In this document: positions 1 through 7,892 of the stretch, one piece after another | Position numbering within the stretch: position 1 is the stretch's first letter | Layout of the letters: every line of letters begins with the position of its first letter | Source: VXYL01 sp965199945 | GTDB lineage: Bacteria; Pseudomonadota; Gammaproteobacteria; Pseudomonadales; Azotimanducaceae | DNA: 64,000 nt | Direction: 5' to 3' | Assembly (NCBI GenBank): GCA_965199945.1 | Contig: OZ241354.1 | Span: 2,604,001-2,668,000 of the forward strand | Position numbers and translations under genes: made by a program | The notes under the pieces: model-generated | What the model saw: only the letters and a program-made list of their open reading frames with translations | Told to the model about the DNA's origin: nothing | The model's database searches: none

Positions 1-513
1 GCGACAGTCGATCTCCAGCAAGCAAACCTTGTCGAGGCGGTGCTCGCTGGACGTCGAAGGCCGGCCTTGGCGGGGCCTCTTGATGTGCGAGCGGAAATGG
101 CGCCGACGGAAGGCAACCGCGTCGAGCTCTCGAACACGGAAGTGGACTTCCTGGGCCAGCCTTGCACTCGCGTTGCCATGACGTTCGACTTTGCCGCCGC
201 GAAGAACGCCGTGGGGTTGCTCAACGCCGAGTTGGTTCGCGCTGGCATCGGCCGCTTCCAAGTGTCCGCCCCCCCGTCTCCTGTGGCAAAAGGAGCGTAC
301 GCTGTTGGGGGCGGCCACTTCATGGGCACCACGCGCATGGGGAGCGACCCCGCTCGATCGGTGACGGACGCCGCCGGCAAGGTCCACGGCTTCTCGAATC
401 TCTACGTCGCCGGTTCGTCCTTGTTCCCCGCCTCCAGCGCAGCCAACCCGACGTTGACGATTGTGGCGTTGGCGCTGCGGCTGGGCGAACACTTGGCGGC
501 GCAGGCCCGATGA
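1..513 (+). CDS. GMC-family FAD oxidoreductase, C-terminal part
   Basis: The reading frame is open from base 1, so the N-terminal FAD-binding part lies outside the window. What remains is the C-terminal GMC domain. The motif GGGHFMGTTRMG (near codons 97-108) carries the conserved active-site His, and SSAANPTLTIVALALRL near the end carries the partner Asn and the last FAD-contacting helix. GMC enzymes oxidise alcohols, sugars or choline-type substrates with FAD; the substrate cannot be told from this part. The stop overlaps the start of the next gene (ATGA), so the two are translationally coupled and the product may form a dehydrogenase with that small protein. Confidence 0.88.
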   Translation, partial: ATVDLQQANLVEAVLAGRRRPALAGPLDVRAEMAPTEGNRVELSNTEVDFLGQPCTRVAMTFDFAAAKNAVGLLNAELVRAGIGRFQVSAPPSPVAKGAYAVGGGHFMGTTRMGSDPARSVTDAAGKVHGFSNLYVAGSSLFPASSAANPTLTIVALALRLGEHLAAQAR

Positions 514-911
514 ACCGGCGCACGGCCATCGTCTGGGCTTTCGGAGTCGCCGCGGCCAGCGCCGGCGCCATGCCGCGAATCGGCGCACCCGGAAGGCAGG
601 CCGCTCTGCCAGCCGCGCTTGCGGATCTGTACGACGAACGGTTCGTCGCCGCGCTGCCGCAGACTTCCTCGAAAGCCGTCGTCGCCCGCTTGATGGCCCG
701 TGGCGTGCTCGCTGGCGCAACGGGCAACGGAAACGCAGGCGCACAACGACACCGCTGGCGCATCGACGCGGACCGCGTCCGTGCTCGCGCGGCCGACGAC
801 GACCTGATCGAGTTCGACTGCTCGCTCTACGCCGAGACGGAACTTCTCCTCTACGCCTACGTGGCGCGGGCGGCCAGCGGTCGGCATCCGTTCGTCTCGC
901 ACGCGACCTAG
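510..911 (+). CDS. small secreted protein coupled to GMC oxidoreductase
   Basis: A 133-residue protein starting at the ATG that overlaps the upstream stop by four bases. It begins MNRR followed by a hydrophobic Ala-rich stretch ending near residue 22, which looks like a Tat or Sec export signal. The rest is soluble and rich in Ala, Arg and Asp, with no motif I can assign. Position and export signal are what one expects of a small subunit of a periplasmic GMC dehydrogenase (compare the small subunits of gluconate or sorbitol dehydrogenases). Sequence similarity to those families is not evident to me, so the role is inference from context. Confidence 0.6.
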   Translation: MNRRTAIVWAFGVAAASAGAMPRIGAPGRQAALPAALADLYDERFVAALPQTSSKAVVARLMARGVLAGATGNGNAGAQRHRWRIDADRVRARAADDDLIEFDCSLYAETELLLYAYVARAASGRHPFVSHAT

Positions 912-1246
912 TGGCGGGGTCTCACTGTCGAGGGAGGTCGCCGAGGCGACGCGCCGCCGCACCGGAGCGCCCCCTTGACCACGTTCAAGACCTTGACCAC
1001 GTTCAAGACCGTTCTGCTCACGCTGCTCGTCGTCGATTCGGTGGAGCTCGCGGACAATGCGGAGCTGCGCGTCTTGCGCTCTCATGCACGAACGCCGCGC
1101 CGACGCTTCGACCGGCTGCGCCGCCCGTGCGGCAGTGGGGTTCGGCATCAACTTCGTGACGGCTTCAAAGCTGGTGTGGCGGCGCACTGGAAAGCGATGA
1201 GCACAGAAAGCGCAGAGTCCGCACGGACTCCCGAGCCCGCCGAACC
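912..1246. other. gene-poor stretch with decayed sequence
   Basis: No convincing gene is seen here. The plus strand stays open for about 90 codons from 975, but the translation is Arg-rich, low in complexity and matches nothing I recognise. The stretch holds the tandem 18-bp repeat noted separately and leads into the frameshifted remnant that follows. It is probably decaying coding DNA. Confidence 0.5.
975..1010 (+). repeat. tandem 18-bp direct repeat, two copies
   Basis: The unit ttgaccacgttcaagacc occurs twice head to tail at 975-992 and 993-1010 with no mismatch. A similar string, ctgaccacgatcg, follows at 1271. The repeat keeps the reading frame (18 bp), as a slipped-strand duplication within a former gene would. 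Confidence 0.85.
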
Positions 1247-1722
1247 ATGCGTCTGATCGGCTACAACGTCCTGACCACGATCGTTCTGCTGGATTGAGCT
1301 CGGATTGCGCTACTTCCAACTTCCGACACCTGGGACGCCGCCTCGGATCGAGTTCGGCTACCCAGAACCGAACGAGCTGGAACAGTTCTACGCTGCCGCT
1401 TCGGACCTGTTTTGGGTCTATCCCGGCTACGCGGAACGGATCGCCGCAGCGCAGGGAACCCATCCTTCAATCGTCTTCATGGGCGACTCCTGCACCCAGT
1501 TCGGACAGTACGACGAGGCGCTGCAGTCGGCGGAGCGCCGCTGGCACGGCGTCCATCCGAACCCGCCCGAGCATCCGGTACCTAGGACACCAAGACGCAC
1601 ATTCCTTTCCGCCACGCTACCTGGCCAAAGGAGTGGGCCTCGACAAGCATGTTGAGCAAGTGCTGCGGCGCCTCGATCCACTCCCTACAGATTCGAGAAG
1701 TCCGCCGGGCGCTTCTCTCTGA
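1247..1722 (+). pseudogene. frameshifted SGNH/GDSL-hydrolase-like remnant
   Basis: An ATG at 1247 opens a membrane-anchor-like start (MRLIGYNVLTTIVLL) that stops at 1295-1297. Removing one base near 1293 restores VELGLRYFQLP and a continuous frame through FGYPEPNELEQFYAA to IVFMGDSCTQFGQYDEA (about 1468-1520). FMGDS is the block-I Gly-Asp-Ser of SGNH/GDSL hydrolases. After about 1560 similarity fades, and a GHQDAHSFPPRYLAKG-like piece sits in another frame, so a second lesion or deletion is likely. Intact proteins of this kind are membrane-anchored SGNH hydrolases of about 350-400 residues; this is a short, broken copy. The family call rests on the GDS block and anchor pattern only. Confidence 0.5.
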
Positions 1723-2437
1723 ACGCCGCCACAGCTTCGCGGTTGGCTGGGCCACCGGAGAGCTTGGCGAGAGCCGCGTTCTCTGTAGTGATCACCGTTT
1801 TCAGACGCTCGCGTTCCCCGGCGTCGACGATGAGGCGCTTGGCCGCGGTCAGGGATTCCGGCGGCAGCCCGGCCAGATATGCTGCCTTCTCGCCGACTGC
1901 GGCCATGAAGCCGTCGTCGGGAAAGACCTCCAGCGCAAGGCCGGCGTCCTTGCACTGTGCTGCGCTCATCCACTCCGAGGCCATCAGGAACCACATGGCG
2001 CGTTGGCGGCCCATGAGTGCTGGGAACGTGCGTGTGCTGCCGGCTTCCGCCACCAAGCCCAACGTCGAGAACGGGCAGCGCAGGCGGGCGCTTTCGGCCA
2101 TGAACACGAAGTCGGCCAGGCCGGAGAGCGTGGCGCCGATGCCCACGCCGAGACCATTGATCGCCAGCACGAAGGGCTTGGGGAAGTCGACGATGGCGGC
2201 CAACATGCCGTCGAGTCCGTGTACCGGCTCGTAGTCCGTGGTCGGGCCGAGGTCGGCGCCGGCGCTGAACGCTCGGCCAGTGCCGGTGAGCACCAGCACG
2301 CGGCAGTCCGCGTCCGCCTTCGCGCCGAGGAACGCCTCCGCCACCTCGTCGAATTGGCGCTTGTTGAAGGCGTTGAGCGCCTCCGGGCGGTTCAAGGCGG
2401 CGATGCGCACGCGGCCTTCGTCGGTGAGAGTCAGCAT
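1685..2437 (-). CDS. enoyl-CoA hydratase/isomerase family protein
   Basis: A 250-residue crotonase-fold protein. FSAGADL near residues 57-63 and NGLGVGIGATLSGLAD near 94-109 form the oxyanion hole and CoA-binding region. In the second catalytic region the sequence reads FSTLGLVAEAGST; one Glu is kept, which resembles delta3,delta2-enoyl-CoA isomerases more than two-Glu hydratases. Its role would be fatty-acid or aromatic acyl-CoA degradation. The next minus-strand gene upstream is a dienelactone-hydrolase-like enzyme about 100 bp away, so the two may be co-transcribed. The substrate is unknown. Confidence 0.9.
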   Translation of the reverse strand: MLTLTDEGRVRIAALNRPEALNAFNKRQFDEVAEAFLGAKADADCRVLVLTGTGRAFSAGADLGPTTDYEPVHGLDGMLAAIVDFPKPFVLAINGLGVGIGATLSGLADFVFMAESARLRCPFSTLGLVAEAGSTRTFPALMGRQRAMWFLMASEWMSAAQCKDAGLALEVFPDDGFMAAVGEKAAYLAGLPPESLTAAKRLIVDAGERERLKTVITTENAALAKLSGGPANREAVAAFREKRPADFSNL

Positions 2438-2543
2438 GGTCGGCTCCGCTGGCGGCTGGCCTTCTGATGCGCGGCGTCAAGATGCGAGTGTTCGGCTGAC
2501 CGCGGGAACGTCGCTGGCATCCGCACTCCGCTCGTCCTGCTCG

Positions 2544-3437
2544 TCATTGCGGAATGGCCGTACACGCGGCGTTGTGGGAGACCTGATTCTGCTTGACGCC
2601 GGGGAAGACCTCGCGGAACAGGCTCAGCATGTTCACCGTGGAGCGCCGGTCGGATGCCTCGAACAAGCGCCCCGGCGGCCCAAGGGTCGGCGGCAGGGCG
2701 AAGCCGTGCGGCGTCTTCGCGTGGTGGCTGAAGATCCACTGCACGCCGGCGTCGTCCATCTCCTTGAAGAAGCGCTGCTTGCTCGCATCCGGCACCAGCG
2801 CGTCCTCGGCGCCGTTCTCGACCAGGATGACGGCGCTTGCGTTGTGCTTGTTCGGCGCGCGCTTCAGCGGCGGGCGTTCGACGCCGAAGCGCGCCGGGTT
2901 CGGGTCTTCGCCGGTTTGCAGCAGACCGTGGAAGGAAACAGCGGCACTCAGATTCAAGCCGCCGCGCACGGCTTCGATCACCGCCATGCCGCCGAAGCAG
3001 TAGCCGATGGCCGCTGGCGCGAAGCCGCCGTCCACCGTCGCATGGGCAAGGCCGCGCCGCAGCCACTCGTCCATCGCCGCGCGGAACAGCGCGTGGTCGT
3101 GATCCATGGCGACCAAGCCCTCGAAGCACTTGCGCTGGAATGCCTGCACCGCCGCGGCATTGCCCACGTCCTCCGGAAACTCGCGTTCGTCGGCCGGCAC
3201 GATGTTGCCGTAGAGATCGATGGCCAGCCCGACGTATCCCACCCGAGCCAGGTATTCCGCAACGTCCACGTCGAAGAACTTGAGGCCCTGGTAGTTGTGG
3301 ATGACGAGCACCAAGGGCCGCGGCCCGGCATCCGCCGGCGGCGCGACGAGCTGCCCCCGATAGTCGTTGCCGCGAAACGAGAACGCGATCTCGTCGCGGC
3401 GCAGGCCCAGCGCCGGCCAAAGCTCTTGCGGTCTCAC
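2544..3437 (-). CDS. dienelactone hydrolase family protein
   Basis: An alpha/beta hydrolase of 297 residues. The nucleophile elbow GYCFGGM carries a Cys nucleophile, as in dienelactone hydrolases. The C-terminal HGFALPP supplies the His, and an Asp follows the VENGAEDALVP strand. I chose the GTG at 3437 because GGGGAGGAG lies six bases upstream; a longer open frame to 3548 has no such site. Classical members open dienelactones in chloroaromatic degradation, but many broad-specificity hydrolases share the fold. It lies upstream of the enoyl-CoA hydratase on the same strand. Confidence 0.88.
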   Translation of the reverse strand: MRPQELWPALGLRRDEIAFSFRGNDYRGQLVAPPADAGPRPLVLVIHNYQGLKFFDVDVAEYLARVGYVGLAIDLYGNIVPADEREFPEDVGNAAAVQAFQRKCFEGLVAMDHDHALFRAAMDEWLRRGLAHATVDGGFAPAAIGYCFGGMAVIEAVRGGLNLSAAVSFHGLLQTGEDPNPARFGVERPPLKRAPNKHNASAVILVENGAEDALVPDASKQRFFKEMDDAGVQWIFSHHAKTPHGFALPPTLGPPGRLFEASDRRSTVNMLSLFREVFPGVKQNQVSHNAACTAIPQ

Positions 3438-3596
3438 TTGCGCTCCTCCCCAACCATTCCCGCGGCTTACCGCCAATGCGCTCGCACAGTACCACAGCCT
3501 GCCAGGCGGAGAGCTTTGGGCCGACGCGCAGACCGCGCCTTTGCGCACCGCGCCAAGTTGCTATGCTAGGCCGCCAAGCCCACGAGAGAACCGGCG

Positions 3597-4472
3597 ATGT
3601 TCAACACGGTGGAAGATCAATTCGCAAGCGGCGACATCCGCACCGCCTACCGCACGTTCGAGGTGGCGCCCTTGTCGCCGCACATCGGCGCCGAGGTGCG
3701 CGACGTGGATCTGGCGGCGCCGCTCGGCAACGAGACCGCCCAGGACATCCACGACGCCTGGCTGGACTGGAAGGTGCTGGCGTTCCGCGATCAGCACCTT
3801 GACCGCGAGCAGCACAAGGCGTTCGGGCGGCGCTTCGGGCGGCTGCACGTGCATCCGATGCAGCACAAGTACGGCGGCGATCCGGAGATTCTCACGGTCA
3901 AGACGACGGCCAAGTCGCCCTACACCGCCGGGGACGGCTGGCACACGGACGTCACATGCGACGAGGTGCCGCCGCTCGGTTCCATGCTCTACGTCACGGA
4001 AACGCCCGCCTGTGGCGGCGGCGACACCTTGTTCGCCGACATGTACCTCGCCTACGAGATGCTCTCGGCTCCCGTGCAGGCATTTCTCGAAGGGCTGACG
4101 GCGGTTCACGATGGCGCGATTCCCTACATCGGCTCCTACAAGTCCACGCCGCCGCCGGGCGGCTATCCGCGCAACGAGCACCCGGTGGTGACGCGCCATC
4201 CCGAAACGGGGCGGAAGATCCTCTTCGTGAATCAAGGCTTCACGTCGCACATCAAGGGCTTGTCCCGCAGCGAAAGCCGAGCGGTGCTGGACATGCTCTA
4301 CCGCCACATCGACTCCACGCCGCGGCTCTGGGGCCGCTTGGCGTGGGCGCCGAACACCCTGGCGTTCTGGGACAACCGCTGCACGCAGCACCACGCGGTG
4401 TGGGACTACTATCCCCACAGCCGCTACGGCGAGCGCGTCTCCATTGTTGGCGAAGAGAGGCCACACGCATGA
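3597..4472 (+). CDS. TauD/TfdA-family 2-oxoglutarate-dependent dioxygenase
   Basis: A 291-residue non-haem Fe(II) dioxygenase. The facial triad is visible as WHTDV near residues 111-115 (His and Asp) and a distal His in QHHAVWDY near 265. The following YGERVSI supplies the Arg that binds 2-oxoglutarate. Length and layout match taurine and 2,4-D dioxygenases, which hydroxylate a substrate next to a sulfonate, ether or similar group so that it fragments. The actual substrate cannot be read. A weak promoter-like pair (ttgcgc at 3541, tatgct at 3562) precedes it. Its stop overlaps the start of the next gene. Confidence 0.9.
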   Translation: MFNTVEDQFASGDIRTAYRTFEVAPLSPHIGAEVRDVDLAAPLGNETAQDIHDAWLDWKVLAFRDQHLDREQHKAFGRRFGRLHVHPMQHKYGGDPEILTVKTTAKSPYTAGDGWHTDVTCDEVPPLGSMLYVTETPACGGGDTLFADMYLAYEMLSAPVQAFLEGLTAVHDGAIPYIGSYKSTPPPGGYPRNEHPVVTRHPETGRKILFVNQGFTSHIKGLSRSESRAVLDMLYRHIDSTPRLWGRLAWAPNTLAFWDNRCTQHHAVWDYYPHSRYGERVSIVGEERPHA

Positions 4473-4975
4473 TGAACCGACGACAATTCACGGGTGCTAC
4501 GGCTGCGCTGGCTGGGCTCGCCGCGGTACCCGCCGTCCTGTGGCCGAGGGCGGCTTTCGCAGACCCGCGCGAAGCCTTGGCCACGTCCAAGCTGGTCTAC
4601 CTGACGCCCATCAAGAGCAACGGCGAAGAGAGCCGCTGCCAGGCCGAGATCTGGTTCGCCCACCACGAGGGCGACGCCTTCGTGGTGACGCCGCCGGACG
4701 CATGGCGGGCGGAAGCCGTGGCGGCAGGTCTCGACCAGGCGCGGCTCTGGATCGGCGATTTCGGCGTGTGGACCGAGAGCGACGGCGCGTACCGGCAAGC
4801 CCCGGAAGTCATGGCCACGGCGAGTCTCGAAACCGACGCCGAAGTCCACGCGCAGGTGCTGGCGGCGATGGGCGCGAAGTACGCCGACGACGGCTGGGGG
4901 CGCTGGGGGCCGCGCTTCAAGAGCGGCCTGGCCGACGGCGCCCGGGTGATGATCCGCTATCGGCCCGATGCTTGA
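4469..4975 (+). CDS. Tat-exported protein, possible FMN/PPOX-like fold
   Basis: A 168-residue protein starting at the ATG that overlaps the dioxygenase stop. The N-terminus MMNRRQFTGATAALAG followed by a hydrophobic stretch and AFA at about residue 31 is a clear twin-arginine signal. The mature part (LVYLTPIKSN, QAEIWFAHHEG, FVVTPPDAWR, ARLWIGDFGVW) has the strand pattern of pyridoxamine-5'-phosphate-oxidase-like split barrels. That assignment is tentative. Tat export suggests it folds, perhaps with a cofactor, before crossing the membrane. Coupling to the dioxygenase suggests a shared pathway. Confidence 0.65.
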   Translation: MMNRRQFTGATAALAGLAAVPAVLWPRAAFADPREALATSKLVYLTPIKSNGEESRCQAEIWFAHHEGDAFVVTPPDAWRAEAVAAGLDQARLWIGDFGVWTESDGAYRQAPEVMATASLETDAEVHAQVLAAMGAKYADDGWGRWGPRFKSGLADGARVMIRYRPDA

Positions 4976-5060
4976 ACGGCCACGCTCGCGCAAGCGAAAG
5001 GGCGACCGCGCAGTCTTCCGTTGCGATGGGCCGGCCCCGCAGGCTGGCTGAGCGTTCCCG

Positions 5061-5978
5061 TTGATTTCTAGCCGCGCCGCTGATCGCCTGCTGTTCGTCG
5101 GCGCGGCCCTGTGCGCCGTCGGCGCCTTCGCTGGCGTGGAGCGCGTCGGCAGTGTCGAACATCCGGCCCTTTCCGAAGTCAGCGGCATCGTCAAGTCCGA
5201 ACGCGGCGACTTCTACTGGGTCCACAACGACAGCGGCCACGACGCCGCCCTGTTCGCCATCGACGACGCCGGCGAAGTGCTCGTGCCGCCCTGGCGCGGC
5301 ATCGCCGCCGAAGACTGGCCCGGCCATCCCATCCACCACGCGACGAATTCCGACTGGGAAGCAATCGCGTTGGCGGACGGCGTGCTCTACATCGCCGATG
5401 TCGGCAACAACGGCAATGCCCGCCGCGACCTCGGCGTCTACGTCGTCAACGAGCCGCATCCGCATGCCGTGTCCAGCATGAAGGCGCTCGCCTATCTGCC
5501 GCTGCGCTATCCCGACCAGCAGGAACACCCAGGCGAGGCGTGGCACTTCGACTGCGAGGCGGTCTTCGTCGCCGACGGCAGGCTGCACTTCGTCACCAAG
5601 CACCGCCGCTCGGGGCGCATCGGCGAGTTCGAGCCCGGCGCCAAGCTCTACCGCTTGGACACCCGCCACAGCGACGAGGAGAACGTCCTGACGCTCCTCG
5701 GCCAACGCGACGACGTGGCCGTCGTCACCGGTGCCGACATCTCTCCGGACGGATCGCGCCTGGCGCTCGCAACCTACGTCGCCCTGTGGTTGTTCGACCG
5801 CCCGCAAGACGGCGAGAACTGGCTGGCGGGCCGCGCATGGAAGCTCGACTTGGACGACCGCACCCGGCAACGGCGACTGGAAGCCATCGCTTGGCAGGAC
5901 GATTCGACACTGCTGCTGGTGACCGAGAAGCGCGACATTCTGCGCGCCAGCACGAAGGACTTCGTACCCGTGCCCTAG
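5061..5978 (+). CDS. secreted protein, probable beta-propeller
   Basis: A 305-residue protein with a likely signal peptide (RLLFVGAALCAVGAFAG, residues 8-24). The first start I can see in frame is a TTG at 5061 without a strong ribosome site, so the start is uncertain. The mature part holds blade-like units such as SEVSGIVKS, YWVHNDSGHDAALFAID, SDWEAIAL, LYIADVGNN and YRLDTRH. This resembles secreted propellers of the SdiA-regulated or phytase-like esterase type. Catalytic residues cannot be assigned. It follows the Tat gene by 85 bp on the same strand. Confidence 0.65.
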   Translation: MISSRAADRLLFVGAALCAVGAFAGVERVGSVEHPALSEVSGIVKSERGDFYWVHNDSGHDAALFAIDDAGEVLVPPWRGIAAEDWPGHPIHHATNSDWEAIALADGVLYIADVGNNGNARRDLGVYVVNEPHPHAVSSMKALAYLPLRYPDQQEHPGEAWHFDCEAVFVADGRLHFVTKHRRSGRIGEFEPGAKLYRLDTRHSDEENVLTLLGQRDDVAVVTGADISPDGSRLALATYVALWLFDRPQDGENWLAGRAWKLDLDDRTRQRRLEAIAWQDDSTLLLVTEKRDILRASTKDFVPVP

Positions 5979-6044
5979 CGGCAAACGCCTCCGGTGGGCT
6001 CAGGTGGAGCCAGTGGACACGCCCGACCGTCAAGGAGATCGCCG

Positions 6045-7256
6045 ATGACCGCCAAGTTGCGGCGCTTGGCCTTGAAGCGTTTTCGCAGCCTGCGGAGCGC
6101 CACCGTCGAATTCGACAACCCGACGTTTCTGGTAGGCCAGAACGGTGCGGGCAAGAGCAACATCGTTGATGCGCTGTGGTTGCTGGCGGATGCGATGGCA
6201 TCGCCGCTCTCCGCGGTGCTGGACAAGCGCGGCGGCATCGGCGTGGTTGGACATCGGAGCGCATCCCGAGGACGGGTGGCTGACACGGGGCTGCGAGTGG
6301 AACTCGAAGGCTTGGTCGGCGCGCGAGAGGCGATGTACGCCTTCGAGGTTCGGGCCACCAAGGGCTTCGACTACGAGGTGCAGGGCGAGCAGTGCCTCTG
6401 CGTCGCCGAGAACGGTGCGCGAAGTTGGTTCCATCGCAGTGCCGGTTCTTTCCGCAGCAGCACCGAAACACGCCCAGCGCCGGCGCCAAACGCCCTCGCG
6501 CTGCCGCTGGTGGCCGGCGACGAGCGATTCGCGCCCGTAGCGCGGTTCCTCTCGAACATCCAACCCTATCGCATCGATCCACGGTCGCTGCGCGAAATGC
6601 AGGACCCGGACGCGGGAGTTCGCCTGCTCAGCGACGGCAGCAACACGGCCAGTATTCTTCGCCAGCTAGACGCGGACTCGCGTCGGCACCTACAGGAGTT
6701 TCTGCAAACGGTTGTGCCTGGGAAAGTCGAAGTGAAGCCTGAGCGCGTCCAGAACAAGCTCTCGCTCGAGTTCACGCAGCAAGGGGAAGAAGGTGTCTTG
6801 AAGTTTAGCCCCCACAACATGTCCGACGGCACGCTGCGGACCTTAGGGCTTCTAGCGGCAGTGTTTCAGCCGAAGTTGCCTTCCCTGCTGATCGTTGAGG
6901 AACCAGAGGCGACGATCCATCCAGGGGCGCTGGGTACGATTCTGGACCTTCTGCGCCACGCCGCTCGTTCGACGCAGACGGTCATCACCACCCACAGCCC
7001 CGACATCCTCGAAGCGCGCTGGATCGAAGACCGTCACCTGCGCATCGTTGGTTGGGAAGATGGCACGACGCGAGTCGCGCACACGTCGGAGCCCACGCGG
7101 ACGGCATTGCGCGAACATCTGATGGACGCTGGCGAGTTGCTGCGAAGCAACGCGCTATTGGGCGCCGATGACACGGAGGAACAGGCGACCCTGTTCGACC
7201 CACCGGACTTGCTCACGCAACGCACTCTGTTTGGCTCGCCACGACACCAGCGATGA
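6045..7256 (+). CDS. AAA-family ATPase (ABC-type, OLD-like), module A
   Basis: A 403-residue ATPase. The Walker A motif VGQNGAGKSN lies near residues 28-37. The signature-like region FSPHNMSDGTLRTLG is near 250-264, Walker B LLIVEEPEATIHPG near 282-295 and the switch VITTHSPDIL near 318-327. This is the SMC/ABC-like head of the AAA_15/AAA_21 families found in OLD nucleases and PARIS-type systems. The ATG at 6045 has aaggag ten bases upstream. Its last codons overlap the start of a DUF4276-like gene, the usual partner of such ATPases. Defence or DNA-repair roles are known for relatives; here the role is inferred. Confidence 0.88.
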   Translation: MTAKLRRLALKRFRSLRSATVEFDNPTFLVGQNGAGKSNIVDALWLLADAMASPLSAVLDKRGGIGVVGHRSASRGRVADTGLRVELEGLVGAREAMYAFEVRATKGFDYEVQGEQCLCVAENGARSWFHRSAGSFRSSTETRPAPAPNALALPLVAGDERFAPVARFLSNIQPYRIDPRSLREMQDPDAGVRLLSDGSNTASILRQLDADSRRHLQEFLQTVVPGKVEVKPERVQNKLSLEFTQQGEEGVLKFSPHNMSDGTLRTLGLLAAVFQPKLPSLLIVEEPEATIHPGALGTILDLLRHAARSTQTVITTHSPDILEARWIEDRHLRIVGWEDGTTRVAHTSEPTRTALREHLMDAGELLRSNALLGADDTEEQATLFDPPDLLTQRTLFGSPRHQR

Positions 7257-7876
7257 CAGTCGTTCCAATTGTCGAAGGATACGGAGACGAAGCCGCCCTT
7301 CCGGTGCTGCTGCGCCGCTTGGTGGACGTGGCGATGGCATGGACTGAAGTCCGCATCGATCAGCCGATTCGGTGCAGCCGCGGCAAACTGGTGAAGGAAG
7401 TCGAGCTGAAGAAGCGCGTGCGCCTTGCGCGTCTTCGCAAGGACTGCGGCGCGGTCCTCATCGTTTTCGACAGCGACGACGACTGCCCCGTGGAGCTCGC
7501 GGCGCAGGTGCGCGAGTGGGCAGTGGCTGAGGCCGGGCCGGCGTGCGAAGTGGTCTTGGCCCAGCGCGAATACGAGGCGTGGTTCCTTGCCACTGCCGAG
7601 TCGCTGCGTACGCACCATAGCGTGAGGAGCGACGCCGAGTCGCATCCACATCCCGAGTCGCCACGGGACGCCAAGGGCAGATTGGAAGCAATGATGCACA
7701 TCAGCTACAGCGAGAGGATCCATCAGCCCGCCTTCAGCGACGCCTTCTGCATGGCCGCCGCCTACGCCCGTTGCCGCTCCTTTCGCAGCCTGATCAATGC
7801 GTTTGGGCGCTTGATGGACGGTTTGGAAGTCGATCTGCCCGCCTGGCCGCCCCGTGCTTGGCAAGAGGCCGTCTGA
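7253..7876 (+). CDS. DUF4276-like TOPRIM protein, partner of module A
   Basis: A 207-residue protein overlapping the ATPase stop by four bases. The N-terminus VVPIVEGYGDEAALPVLLRRL has the conserved Glu of a TOPRIM fold. VLIVFDSDDDCP near residues 68-79 gives the Asp-x-Asp metal site, and AQREYEAWFL near 103-112 supplies a further acidic and aromatic motif typical of DUF4276. TOPRIM proteins bind Mg2+ and cleave nucleic acids in OLD, Gabija and PARIS systems. With the ATPase it would form a sensor-plus-nuclease pair. Nuclease activity is inference from fold and context. Confidence 0.8.
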   Translation: MTVVPIVEGYGDEAALPVLLRRLVDVAMAWTEVRIDQPIRCSRGKLVKEVELKKRVRLARLRKDCGAVLIVFDSDDDCPVELAAQVREWAVAEAGPACEVVLAQREYEAWFLATAESLRTHHSVRSDAESHPHPESPRDAKGRLEAMMHISYSERIHQPAFSDAFCMAAAYARCRSFRSLINAFGRLMDGLEVDLPAWPPRAWQEAV

Positions 7877-7892
7877 ATTAGGCGGACCGGCT

